Shown here: positions 24,955 to 31,828 of the stretch, in pieces | How positions within the stretch are numbered: position 1 is the stretch's first letter | How the letters are laid out: each line of letters opens with the position of its first letter | Assembly (NCBI RefSeq): GCF_016735595.1 | Contig: NZ_JAERRB010000002.1 | Coordinates: 322,996-386,995, forward strand | From: Chryseolinea lacunae | GTDB lineage: Bacteria; Bacteroidota; Bacteroidia; Cytophagales; Cyclobacteriaceae | Length of the DNA stretch: 64,000 nt | Direction: 5' to 3' | Notes under the pieces: generated by a model | Database searches by the model: none | Told to the model about the DNA's origin: nothing | Seen by the model: the letters and a program-made list of their open reading frames with translations, nothing else | Made by a program: the position numbers and the translations under genes

Positions 24955-26871
24955 ATGAAAAAGGAGAAAAAGGTCTGGGCAATCTCTTTAATTGTCCTTT
25001 GGTATCTGGCGCCAAATCAAACACACGCCCAGGACTCTCTCAAAACATCGCGTCTCGACGAAGTGGTGGTCACGGCCACCAAGTTTCCCAAGAGCCAGGG
25101 CGAAACCGGAAAAGTATTGACGGTGATCGACGAAGAACAGCTTGCACACAGTGCGGGCAAAGATTTGTCGCAGCTGTTAAATGAACAAGTAGGCCTTGTG
25201 GTGACCGGCGCCAACAGCAACCCCGGCAAAGACAAATCGGTTTTTCTGCGCGGCGCAAAAAGCGACTACACCCTGGTGTTGCTGGACGGCGTGCCCGTGA
25301 ACGATCCCAGCGGCATTGGCGGCGCCTTCGATCTGCGCCTGCTTCCCATCGACCAGATTGAGCGCATCGAAATTCTGAAGGGCAGTCAGTCTACACTCTA
25401 TGGCAGCGATGCCATTGCGGGTGTCATCAACATCATCACCAAGAAAAAAGGATCAAAACCGTTTGGCGTGTTTGGATCGGTGAGCGCAGGTAGCTATGGC
25501 ACGTCCAAGCTTTCGGCCGGCGTGTCGGGCAGCACCAGCCTGCTGGACTACAACGTGGGCTACACACGTTTCAAGACCGACGGCATCAGCGAGGCCGAAG
25601 ACAAAGACAACACCGGCACGTTCGATAAAGACGGCTATGATCAAAACTCCGTGCAAGCCAACGTGGGCGTGCGCGCCACCGACAAACTCACGCTCCGTCC
25701 CTTTGTGCGCTACAGCAAATTTGAAGGGAAGTATGACGCCGGTTCATTCTCGGACGAGCCCCGCTCGACCTACGACGCCAAGCTTCTGAACTTTGGTCTG
25801 AACGGACAATATGCGTTTTCAAAAGGCACCCTCAACCTGCAATATGCCCACGACAAAGTGGAGCGCTCCTACACCTCGCCCGACTATGTAGATCCCACCA
25901 TGCTGGTCACCAGTGCCTACGATGGCGGCTTCGACAATGCCGAAGTTTTTTACCAGCACAACCTCACCGACCACCTGCAATTGCTGGCGGGCGTGAACTA
26001 TCAGCACAGCAAAATGACAAGCGGCGACGCGGTAGATTCGTCGCTTCACATCACCAGCCCCTATGCATCGTTCTTTGTGAAAGACCTCAACGGGTTTTCG
26101 CTGGAAGTGGGTGGACGTTATGTTGATCATTCTGTTTTTGGCAACACGTTCATCTACAGTTTCAACCCGTCGTATCTCATCAACCGCCAGGTGAAAGTGT
26201 TTGCCAACTACTCCACGGGCTTTAAGGCGCCCATGCTGGACCAGTTGTTCAATCCATTCTATGGCAACAAAGATCTGAAGCCCGAAGAAAGCAAGAATCT
26301 GGAAGGCGGTGTTCAGTTTGTTTCGTCCGACAATAAATTCGATGTGCGGGGCACGGTGTTCTCGCGCAAAATCGAAAACGTGATCATCTACAAATATCCC
26401 GGCTATATGAACCTCGATAAACAGGAAGACCTTGGCTTCGAGATCGAGTCGACGGTGAACGTGAACAGCAAACTGAAGATCGGCGCGTTCTATGCTTTTG
26501 TGGATGGTGAAGTGAATACCAAAACATCGGCCGAGCGCGACACCACCTATCACAACCTCATCCGTCGCCCCAAGCATTCGGTGGGTGTGAACGTGGGCTA
26601 CCAACTCTCGAGCCATTTGTTTGTGAGCGCCAACTTCAAAACCTTCAGCAACCGCAGCGACCTGTTCTTCAACAACAACACCTTCGCCACCGAGAGCGTG
26701 ACGTTGGATGCTTACCAATTGCTGGATCTGTATGCAGAATACAAATTTCTGCAGGGCAAGCTGAAACTTTTTGTGGAAGCCCGCAATGTGCTGGACAAGA
26801 AGTTCACCGAAGTGTATGGCTACAGCACCATGGGCTTTAATGCCTATAGCGGATTGTCTTTTAATTTTTGA
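24955..26871 (+). CDS. btuB: TonB-dependent vitamin B12 receptor
   Basis: About 638 residues from ATG 24955 (MKKEKKVWAISL), the first start after the riboswitch that gives a proper signal peptide (cleavage near QTHAQD). Next come a TonB box-like DEVVVTATK, the plug domain (VFLRGAKSDYTLVLLDGVPV, ILKGSQSTLYGSDAIAGVINI) and a 22-strand barrel ending in the expected terminal Phe (SGLSFNF). The riboswitch upstream and cob genes downstream support cobalamin as substrate. It would import B12 or corrinoid precursors across the outer membrane. Confidence 0.92.
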   Translation: MKKEKKVWAISLIVLWYLAPNQTHAQDSLKTSRLDEVVVTATKFPKSQGETGKVLTVIDEEQLAHSAGKDLSQLLNEQVGLVVTGANSNPGKDKSVFLRGAKSDYTLVLLDGVPVNDPSGIGGAFDLRLLPIDQIERIEILKGSQSTLYGSDAIAGVINIITKKKGSKPFGVFGSVSAGSYGTSKLSAGVSGSTSLLDYNVGYTRFKTDGISEAEDKDNTGTFDKDGYDQNSVQANVGVRATDKLTLRPFVRYSKFEGKYDAGSFSDEPRSTYDAKLLNFGLNGQYAFSKGTLNLQYAHDKVERSYTSPDYVDPTMLVTSAYDGGFDNAEVFYQHNLTDHLQLLAGVNYQHSKMTSGDAVDSSLHITSPYASFFVKDLNGFSLEVGGRYVDHSVFGNTFIYSFNPSYLINRQVKVFANYSTGFKAPMLDQLFNPFYGNKDLKPEESKNLEGGVQFVSSDNKFDVRGTVFSRKIENVIIYKYPGYMNLDKQEDLGFEIESTVNVNSKLKIGAFYAFVDGEVNTKTSAERDTTYHNLIRRPKHSVGVNVGYQLSSHLFVSANFKTFSNRSDLFFNNNTFATESVTLDAYQLLDLYAEYKFLQGKLKLFVEARNVLDKKFTEVYGYSTMGFNAYSGLSFNF

Positions 26872-26897
26872 GACGTAACCAAAATCCATTAACGCAT

Positions 26898-27479
26898 ATG
26901 AACAAACTAAACCCTCGTCCTTTAGTGCTGGCGGCCATCATTGTGGCGGTTGGCATTTTCCGGATCGCCACCTCCAGCATGCACTCGCCGCTCGCAGGCT
27001 TCACGCCGCTGGGTGCCATGGCACTGTTTGCCGGATTCTATTTTGAAGACAAATGGAAAGCCTACCTGTTGCCGCTGCTCACGCTGTGGCTGTCTGACAT
27101 TGTGTTGAACCGGTTCGTGTATCTGGGCGAGTGGATGTTGTTCTACGATAGCTTTGCCTGGGTCTATGGCAGCTTTGCGCTGATGGTCACCATAGGTCAA
27201 CTCTTCAAAGAAGCCACGGTTCGCAATGTGGCGTTGGCGGCAGTCATCACCACGGTTACGCATGCGTTGATTTCCAATTTCGGCGTCTGGCTTGTGGGAT
27301 GCACCGGAACCGCAGAAGACATTCAATACACACCCGACCTGAGCGGACTGTTTCAGTGCTACGCGATGGGTCTGCCCTACATGGGAAATTTCCTGATCGG
27401 CAACCTGGTGTTCAGCGCCATTTTGTTTGGCGGGTTTGAGTGGATGAAGCGCGCGTTTCCCAAGTTGCAGCACGCGTAG
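26898..27479 (+). CDS. DUF6580 membrane protein, putative corrinoid-pathway transporter
   Basis: A 193-residue polytopic membrane protein from ATG 26898. About five hydrophobic helices; the conserved opening LVLAAIIVAVGIFRI…FTPLGAMALFAG and LTLWLSDIVLNR are the DUF6580 signature, a family resembling ECF transporter S components. It lies 26 nt after btuB under the same riboswitch, so a role in moving cobalamin, a precursor or the lower ligand across the inner membrane is likely, but this is inference from context. A strong hairpin follows before the next gene. Confidence 0.8.
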   Translation: MNKLNPRPLVLAAIIVAVGIFRIATSSMHSPLAGFTPLGAMALFAGFYFEDKWKAYLLPLLTLWLSDIVLNRFVYLGEWMLFYDSFAWVYGSFALMVTIGQLFKEATVRNVALAAVITTVTHALISNFGVWLVGCTGTAEDIQYTPDLSGLFQCYAMGLPYMGNFLIGNLVFSAILFGGFEWMKRAFPKLQHA

Positions 27480-27516
27480 TTTGTTTGTTGATTTTTTTTG
27501 ATTCTTAAAAAATACG

Positions 27517-27549
27517 GGTGATGCGTCAGGAAATTCCTGGCGCATCACC
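27517..27549 (+). other. Intra-operon stem-loop
   Basis: GGTGATGCGTCAGG (27517-27530) pairs with CCTGGCGCATCACC (27536-27549), one mismatch, 5-nt loop AAATT. No T-run follows, so it may be an RNA-stabilising or processing hairpin that sets different levels for the transport and assembly genes of the B12 operon. Confidence 0.7.
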
Positions 27550-27566
27550 TTTAACCATTACACACA

Positions 27567-28517
27567 ATGAAAGCATGTTCTTTCCTGCCCGCAGCCACGC
27601 AAATGATATACGACATGGGATTGCAGCACTACCTGCACGGCATCACGTTTGAATGTCCGCCACAGGCGTTGAGCGAGAAACAGAAAGTGGTGCGTTGTGT
27701 GCTTGAAGGCAATACCTATTCCAGCCAGGAGATCGACCGCATTTTCAGCAACAGCAAAGCGCAGGGCAAGAGTTTGTATTATGTAGACGAAGATTTGCTT
27801 CAGGGCATTCAGCCCGACGTGATCTTCACACAGGATGTGTGCGAAGTATGCCAGATCGACACAGCCTGCACGGCGGCCGCCGTGGCCAAACTTGCGCACC
27901 CGCCCGCGCTGGTTCCCCTCACACCCGCCAGCCTCGACGATGTGTTCACCACGGTGATCACCATCGCCAGCGCGCTGGGACAAGAGGAGGTTGCCTACAC
28001 CTACCTGGCCGGTCTGCAAAACAGAATCGACGCCATCATAGACGGGCTTCGTTGCAACAAGGCCCGCCCCAAGCGCGTGATGCTGATGGAGTGGATCGAA
28101 CCGATCTACAACTGTGGCCACTGGATTCCCCAACAGATTGCCTACGCCGGCGGCATCGACATGCTGTCTAACCCGAATGGCGACAGCATTGTGACACCCT
28201 GGAGCAAAGTGGTGCGCTATGATCCGGAGATCCTGGTGATTGCGCCGTGTGGCTTTGAAGTGAAACGTTCGCGCGAAGAAATTCACCTGCTCTCCGAAAA
28301 ACCGGAGTGGCGTTCGCTGCAGGCGGTGCAAAATCAGAATGTGTTCATTGTAGACTATGACCTGTTCACACAACCGTCGGCGTCTACATTGGTAGACGGC
28401 ATCGAAGTGCTGGCGGGTCTGTTTCATCCCGAGATGTTTGGCATCCCGTCGCGCCTGAAACACAAGGTGTCGCCCTGGAATGCGCAGCAGCCGGAACTGT
28501 TGAAAACCATTCTGTGA
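27567..28517 (+). CDS. BtuF-like cobalamin-binding protein
   Basis: A 316-residue protein of the periplasmic-binding-protein class III (BtuF/FecB) fold: SFLPAATQMIYDMGL at the N-terminus, the SYYVDEDLLQGIQPDVIFTQDVCEVC segment in variant form, then VMLMEWIEPIYNCGHWIPQ and QIAYAGG. There is no signal peptide or lipobox, and btuC/btuD are absent from the window, so it may act in the cytoplasm or with the DUF6580 protein. The stop overlaps the cobU start by ATGA. Confidence 0.8.
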   Translation: MKACSFLPAATQMIYDMGLQHYLHGITFECPPQALSEKQKVVRCVLEGNTYSSQEIDRIFSNSKAQGKSLYYVDEDLLQGIQPDVIFTQDVCEVCQIDTACTAAAVAKLAHPPALVPLTPASLDDVFTTVITIASALGQEEVAYTYLAGLQNRIDAIIDGLRCNKARPKRVMLMEWIEPIYNCGHWIPQQIAYAGGIDMLSNPNGDSIVTPWSKVVRYDPEILVIAPCGFEVKRSREEIHLLSEKPEWRSLQAVQNQNVFIVDYDLFTQPSASTLVDGIEVLAGLFHPEMFGIPSRLKHKVSPWNAQQPELLKTIL

Positions 28518-29050
28518 TGCAGCCGCGTGTTATCTACATCAGCGGCGGCGAACGTTCGGGAAAGAGTCGCTATGCGCAAGACCTCGCGCTGCAACTATCG
28601 CCCAACCCCGTCTACCTGGCCACAGCGCGCAAATGGGACAGCGACTTTGAAAAACGCATTGCCCGCCACCAGGCCGAACGCGACGCGCGCTGGACAAACG
28701 TGGAGGAAGAAAAATTTATCAGCACACTGGCGTTGCAACACCGCGTGGTGGTGATGGATTGCGTGACCCTCTGGCTCACCAACATTTTTGCTGACACCAA
28801 AAGCAACGTAGACGACGCGCTGACCTTTGCCAAGGAAGAACTCACAAAGGCTTTTGCTGCACCCTGCACATGGATCATCATCTCGAACGAGATTGGGATG
28901 GGCGTTCATGCAGCGAGCGAGGTGGGCCGCAAGTTTGTGGAATTGCAGGGGTGGACAAATCAGTTTATTGCCCACCATGCCCACCAGGCATACTTCATGG
29001 TGTCGGGCATTCCCCTTCTTTTGAAAACCTCAACACCAGACGCGTCATGA
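28517..29050 (+). CDS. cobU: Bifunctional adenosylcobinamide kinase / guanylyltransferase
   Basis: A 177-residue enzyme from ATG 28517, in ATGA overlap with btuF-like. The P-loop is GGERSGKS, followed by YLATARKWDSDFEKRIARH, with the guanylylation histidine region RHQAERDARW, and VVVMDCVTLWLTN and ISNEIGMGVHA for nucleotide binding. It phosphorylates adenosylcobinamide and transfers GMP from GTP to make AdoCbi-GDP. In the operon it sits with cobT, cobS and cobC, the other nucleotide-loop assembly genes. Confidence 0.92.
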   Translation: MQPRVIYISGGERSGKSRYAQDLALQLSPNPVYLATARKWDSDFEKRIARHQAERDARWTNVEEEKFISTLALQHRVVVMDCVTLWLTNIFADTKSNVDDALTFAKEELTKAFAAPCTWIIISNEIGMGVHAASEVGRKFVELQGWTNQFIAHHAHQAYFMVSGIPLLLKTSTPDAS

Positions 29051-30090
29051 AATCGTTTCGCATCCAGCCACCCGATCAGTCGCTTCGCGCTGCGCTGCAA
29101 ACCAAGATCGACAACAAGACAAAGCCGCTGGGTGCCCTGGGGCGACTGGAAGCGCTGGCCTTGCAGATCGGATTGATACAGGGAACGTCAACACCAACGC
29201 TGCACGCACCACACATGCTTATTTTTGCCGGCGATCACGGCATTGCCGCCGAAGGGGTGAGCGCCTATCCGCAGGAAGTGACGTGGCAGATGGTGATGAA
29301 TTTTTTGCAGGGAGGCGCCGCCATTAACGTATTCAGCAAACAACACCAGCTTCAACTCTACGTGGTAGACGCTGGCGTGAACTACGATTTCCCGGAAAAC
29401 CTTCCGGGACTTCTGTCGCACAAAATAGCAAAGGGCACACAAAACTTTCTCCACGAGCAAGCCATGAAAATCGAAGCGGCCCAACGCTGCATTGACCAAG
29501 GCGCAGAAGTGGTGACCTCTATTTTCAATAAGGGCTGCAACGTGGTGGGCTTTGGCGAAATGGGAATCGGCAACACATCGTCGGCAAGTATGCTGATGAG
29601 TGGGCTGCTAAACATACCCATAGATCAATGCACCGGCCGCGGCACAGGTCTTGACGACGAACGCCTCCATCACAAAATAGACATACTCACAAAAGCGCAG
29701 CAACGACATGGCGCTCTGGCATCGCCGCTGGAGTTGCTTGCCACGTTTGGAGGTTTTGAAATTGCGCAGATGGTGGGAGCCATGCTTCAGGCTGCGGAAC
29801 ACAAAATGATCATTCTGGTGGATGGCTTCATTGTGTCGGCCGCGTTTTTGGTGGCACACGCCATCGACCCAAACCTAAAATCGTATGGTGTCTTTTGCCA
29901 TCGCTCGCAGGAGCAGGGCCACGCACACATGATGCGTGCACTGGATGTGCAACCGCTGCTGGACTTGGGTATGCGCCTGGGTGAAGGAACGGGTGCTGCC
30001 ATGGCTTATCCGTTGCTGGCGTCGGCCGTTGCGTTTCTGAACGAGATGGCAAGCTTTGAATCGGCACACGTATCTGAAAAAAATAGTTGA
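29047..30090 (+). CDS. cobT: Nicotinate-nucleotide-dimethylbenzimidazole phosphoribosyltransferase
   Basis: A 347-residue enzyme from ATG 29047 (ATGA overlap with cobU). It has KTKPLGALGRLE, FAGDHGIAAEGVSAYPQEVT, GEMGIGNTSSAS and RLGEGTGAAMA, which carries the catalytic Glu. It makes alpha-ribazole phosphate by activating the lower ligand (dimethylbenzimidazole). Length and motifs are complete, so it should be active. No bluB or other lower-ligand synthesis gene is in the window. Confidence 0.95.
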   Translation: MKSFRIQPPDQSLRAALQTKIDNKTKPLGALGRLEALALQIGLIQGTSTPTLHAPHMLIFAGDHGIAAEGVSAYPQEVTWQMVMNFLQGGAAINVFSKQHQLQLYVVDAGVNYDFPENLPGLLSHKIAKGTQNFLHEQAMKIEAAQRCIDQGAEVVTSIFNKGCNVVGFGEMGIGNTSSASMLMSGLLNIPIDQCTGRGTGLDDERLHHKIDILTKAQQRHGALASPLELLATFGGFEIAQMVGAMLQAAEHKMIILVDGFIVSAAFLVAHAIDPNLKSYGVFCHRSQEQGHAHMMRALDVQPLLDLGMRLGEGTGAAMAYPLLASAVAFLNEMASFESAHVSEKNS

Positions 30091-30093
30091 GTC

Positions 30094-30870
30094 ATGCTCC
30101 GCGAAACAAAAGTGTTTTTTACGGCCATCATGTTCTACACACGCATTCCGTGCCCGAAGTGGGTCACGCATGAAGCCGAATTTCTGAATCAATCCACACG
30201 CTACCTGCCCCTCATCGGCTGGATAGTCGGCGGACTGAGCGCAGCAATTTTCCTGTTGACACAGTATGTTTTTCCGACCGAGATCAGCCTCCTGTTGTCG
30301 ATGGTCACGAGCATACTCCTGACGGGAGCGTTTCACGAAGACGGCTTTGCCGACGTGTGTGATGGTTTTGGAGGAGGCTGGACCAAGGAAAAGATTCTGG
30401 AGATCATGAAAGACAGTCGCGTGGGCACCTATGGCGTGGTTGGCCTGCTGCTTTTGCTGTTGCTTAAATTTTTCACGCTTCAGAAAATTGCTGCTGCCGC
30501 TCCGCTCACCGTTGTTGTCCTGTTTGTGACGGCGCACGCCCTCAGCAGGCTTGCGGCCGTAACGGTCATCTTCACAACTACCTACAGTCGCGAAGATGCC
30601 AGCAGCAAGGTCAAGCCCGTGGCGCAGCAATTGAGCGCAGCGAATTTGACCATTGCCTTTTTCTGGGTGGTCATACCGATGCTCTACCTCGCAACAATCA
30701 ATCCGTTTTTTGTCCTCACCCTTGTGCCGGTGGCGCTAATCACAACCTACCTGCGCAATTATTTTAAACGCTGGATTGGCGGCTACACCGGCGACTGTCT
30801 CGGTGCCACACAGCAAGTAACGGAAGTGATGTTCTACCTTAGTGTGCTGCTCGTGTGGAAACTTTTCTGA
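30094..30870 (+). CDS. cobS: Adenosylcobinamide-GDP ribazoletransferase
   Basis: A 258-residue membrane enzyme with six or so hydrophobic helices. The conserved acidic motif is GAFHEDGFADVCDGFGGG, and IMKDSRVGTYGVVGL and the SRLAAV region follow. It condenses AdoCbi-GDP with alpha-ribazole (phosphate) at the inner membrane. It begins 3 nt after cobT and overlaps cobC by 16 nt at the end. Confidence 0.94.
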   Translation: MLRETKVFFTAIMFYTRIPCPKWVTHEAEFLNQSTRYLPLIGWIVGGLSAAIFLLTQYVFPTEISLLLSMVTSILLTGAFHEDGFADVCDGFGGGWTKEKILEIMKDSRVGTYGVVGLLLLLLLKFFTLQKIAAAAPLTVVVLFVTAHALSRLAAVTVIFTTTYSREDASSKVKPVAQQLSAANLTIAFFWVVIPMLYLATINPFFVLTLVPVALITTYLRNYFKRWIGGYTGDCLGATQQVTEVMFYLSVLLVWKLF

Positions 30871-31388
30871 TCCGACACACCACCCCGGCCGTTGACAAAG
30901 GAATTTGCTACGGCCAGACCGACCTTCTGCTCACCGCCGACTTTCAGGAGGAAGCAAGCGACGTGTTGGAAAACCTCCCCACAAAACCCGATGTGATCTA
31001 CTCAAGCCCCCTGCACCGTTGCCGCATACTGGCCGAATTTCTATCGCGCGCTTCCGGTGTCCCGGTGGAGGTGGACAAGCGTTTGATGGAACTGCATTTT
31101 GGAAATTGGGAAATGAAACGGTGGGACGATATCGACTCGACCGACCTAACCCAATGGATGAGCAACTATGAGCGCGCGCGCTGCCCCGGTGGCGAGTCCT
31201 ATCACGATCTGATGGCCCGCGTGGAGGACTTTATTGTCTCGTTGCAGGCTACCACACACAAGACCTCGTGGGTAGTGACGCACGGCGGGGTGTTGCGGGC
31301 TGTGAACGTGCTGGTGAACAAAATCTCGTTGAAGCAGTCGATGGACCTGAGGATTCCGTATGGGAATATTTTGCGTCTGAAACTCTGA
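30855..31388 (+). CDS. cobC: Alpha-ribazole phosphatase
   Basis: A 177-residue histidine-phosphatase-family enzyme. It starts with GTG at 30855, 16 nt inside cobS, because the catalytic LIRHTTPAVDKGICYGQTD segment follows at residue 5. The second histidine is in WVVTHGGVLRAVN, and the acidic residue is in LMELHFGNWE. It removes the phosphate left by CobT/CobS chemistry. Last gene of the riboswitch operon. Confidence 0.9.
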   Translation: METFLIRHTTPAVDKGICYGQTDLLLTADFQEEASDVLENLPTKPDVIYSSPLHRCRILAEFLSRASGVPVEVDKRLMELHFGNWEMKRWDDIDSTDLTQWMSNYERARCPGGESYHDLMARVEDFIVSLQATTHKTSWVVTHGGVLRAVNVLVNKISLKQSMDLRIPYGNILRLKL

Positions 31389-31445
31389 TTTCTATTTAAA
31401 GAACAAGTCCACGTATTCCCGTGGCCGATCTTCCGGCGTATGTTA

Positions 31446-31477
31446 TTTGACAAATACGAAACATATAACTAGCTTTA
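31446..31477 (+). promoter_or_regulatory. Promoter of the padR-ABC permease operon
   Basis: TTTG at 31446-31449 and TAGCTTTA (one mismatch to TAnnTTTG) at 31470-31477 with 20 nt between, in agreement with the Bacteroidota promoter. The ATG of the PadR gene is at 31497, about 20 nt downstream. Confidence 0.6.
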
Positions 31478-31496
31478 ACTAAAGAATTTGTAAAGC

Positions 31497-31826
31497 ATGA
31501 AAGGAAGCAATCTCGGCGAACTGGAAGAAATAGTCTTGCTGGTGGTCGGCATATTATACGACGAGGCCTACGGTGTTGCCATCCAGGAAGAGATGGACCA
31601 GCGCTGCGATCGCAAGGCAACGCTAAGCACCATTCACGTGGCCCTGCACAGGCTCGAAGAAAAAGGTTATCTGGAATCGCGTCTCGATGGCGCAACCAAC
31701 GAACGCGGTGGAAGAAGGAAGTTGCTGTTTCGCGTAACCAAATCAGGACAGAAAGCTTTGGCCGCGTCGCGCGAGCTGCGCAACGATCTGTGGCGCGCCA
31801 TTCCGAAAACCGCGTTTAGCATTTGA
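31497..31826 (+). CDS. PadR family transcriptional regulator
   Basis: A 109-residue winged-helix protein: LGELEEIVLLVVGILYDEAYGVAI, ATLSTIHVALHRLEEKGYLESR and RRKLLFRVTKSGQKAL are the PadR signature. It has no C-terminal effector extension beyond the short helix. It ends 2 nt before the permease gene, so it very probably controls the permease and itself. Confidence 0.9.
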   Translation: MKGSNLGELEEIVLLVVGILYDEAYGVAIQEEMDQRCDRKATLSTIHVALHRLEEKGYLESRLDGATNERGGRRKLLFRVTKSGQKALAASRELRNDLWRAIPKTAFSI

Positions 31827-31828
31827 CT

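Noticed and set aside
25819-26889. Minus-strand ORF of 356 codons opposite btuB
   Set aside because: Antisense shadow; btuB motifs and riboswitch context fix the coding strand.
27558-28463. Minus-strand ORF of 301 codons opposite the btuF-like gene
   Set aside because: Antisense shadow, no motif; the + strand gene has conserved BtuF features and overlaps cobU by ATGA.
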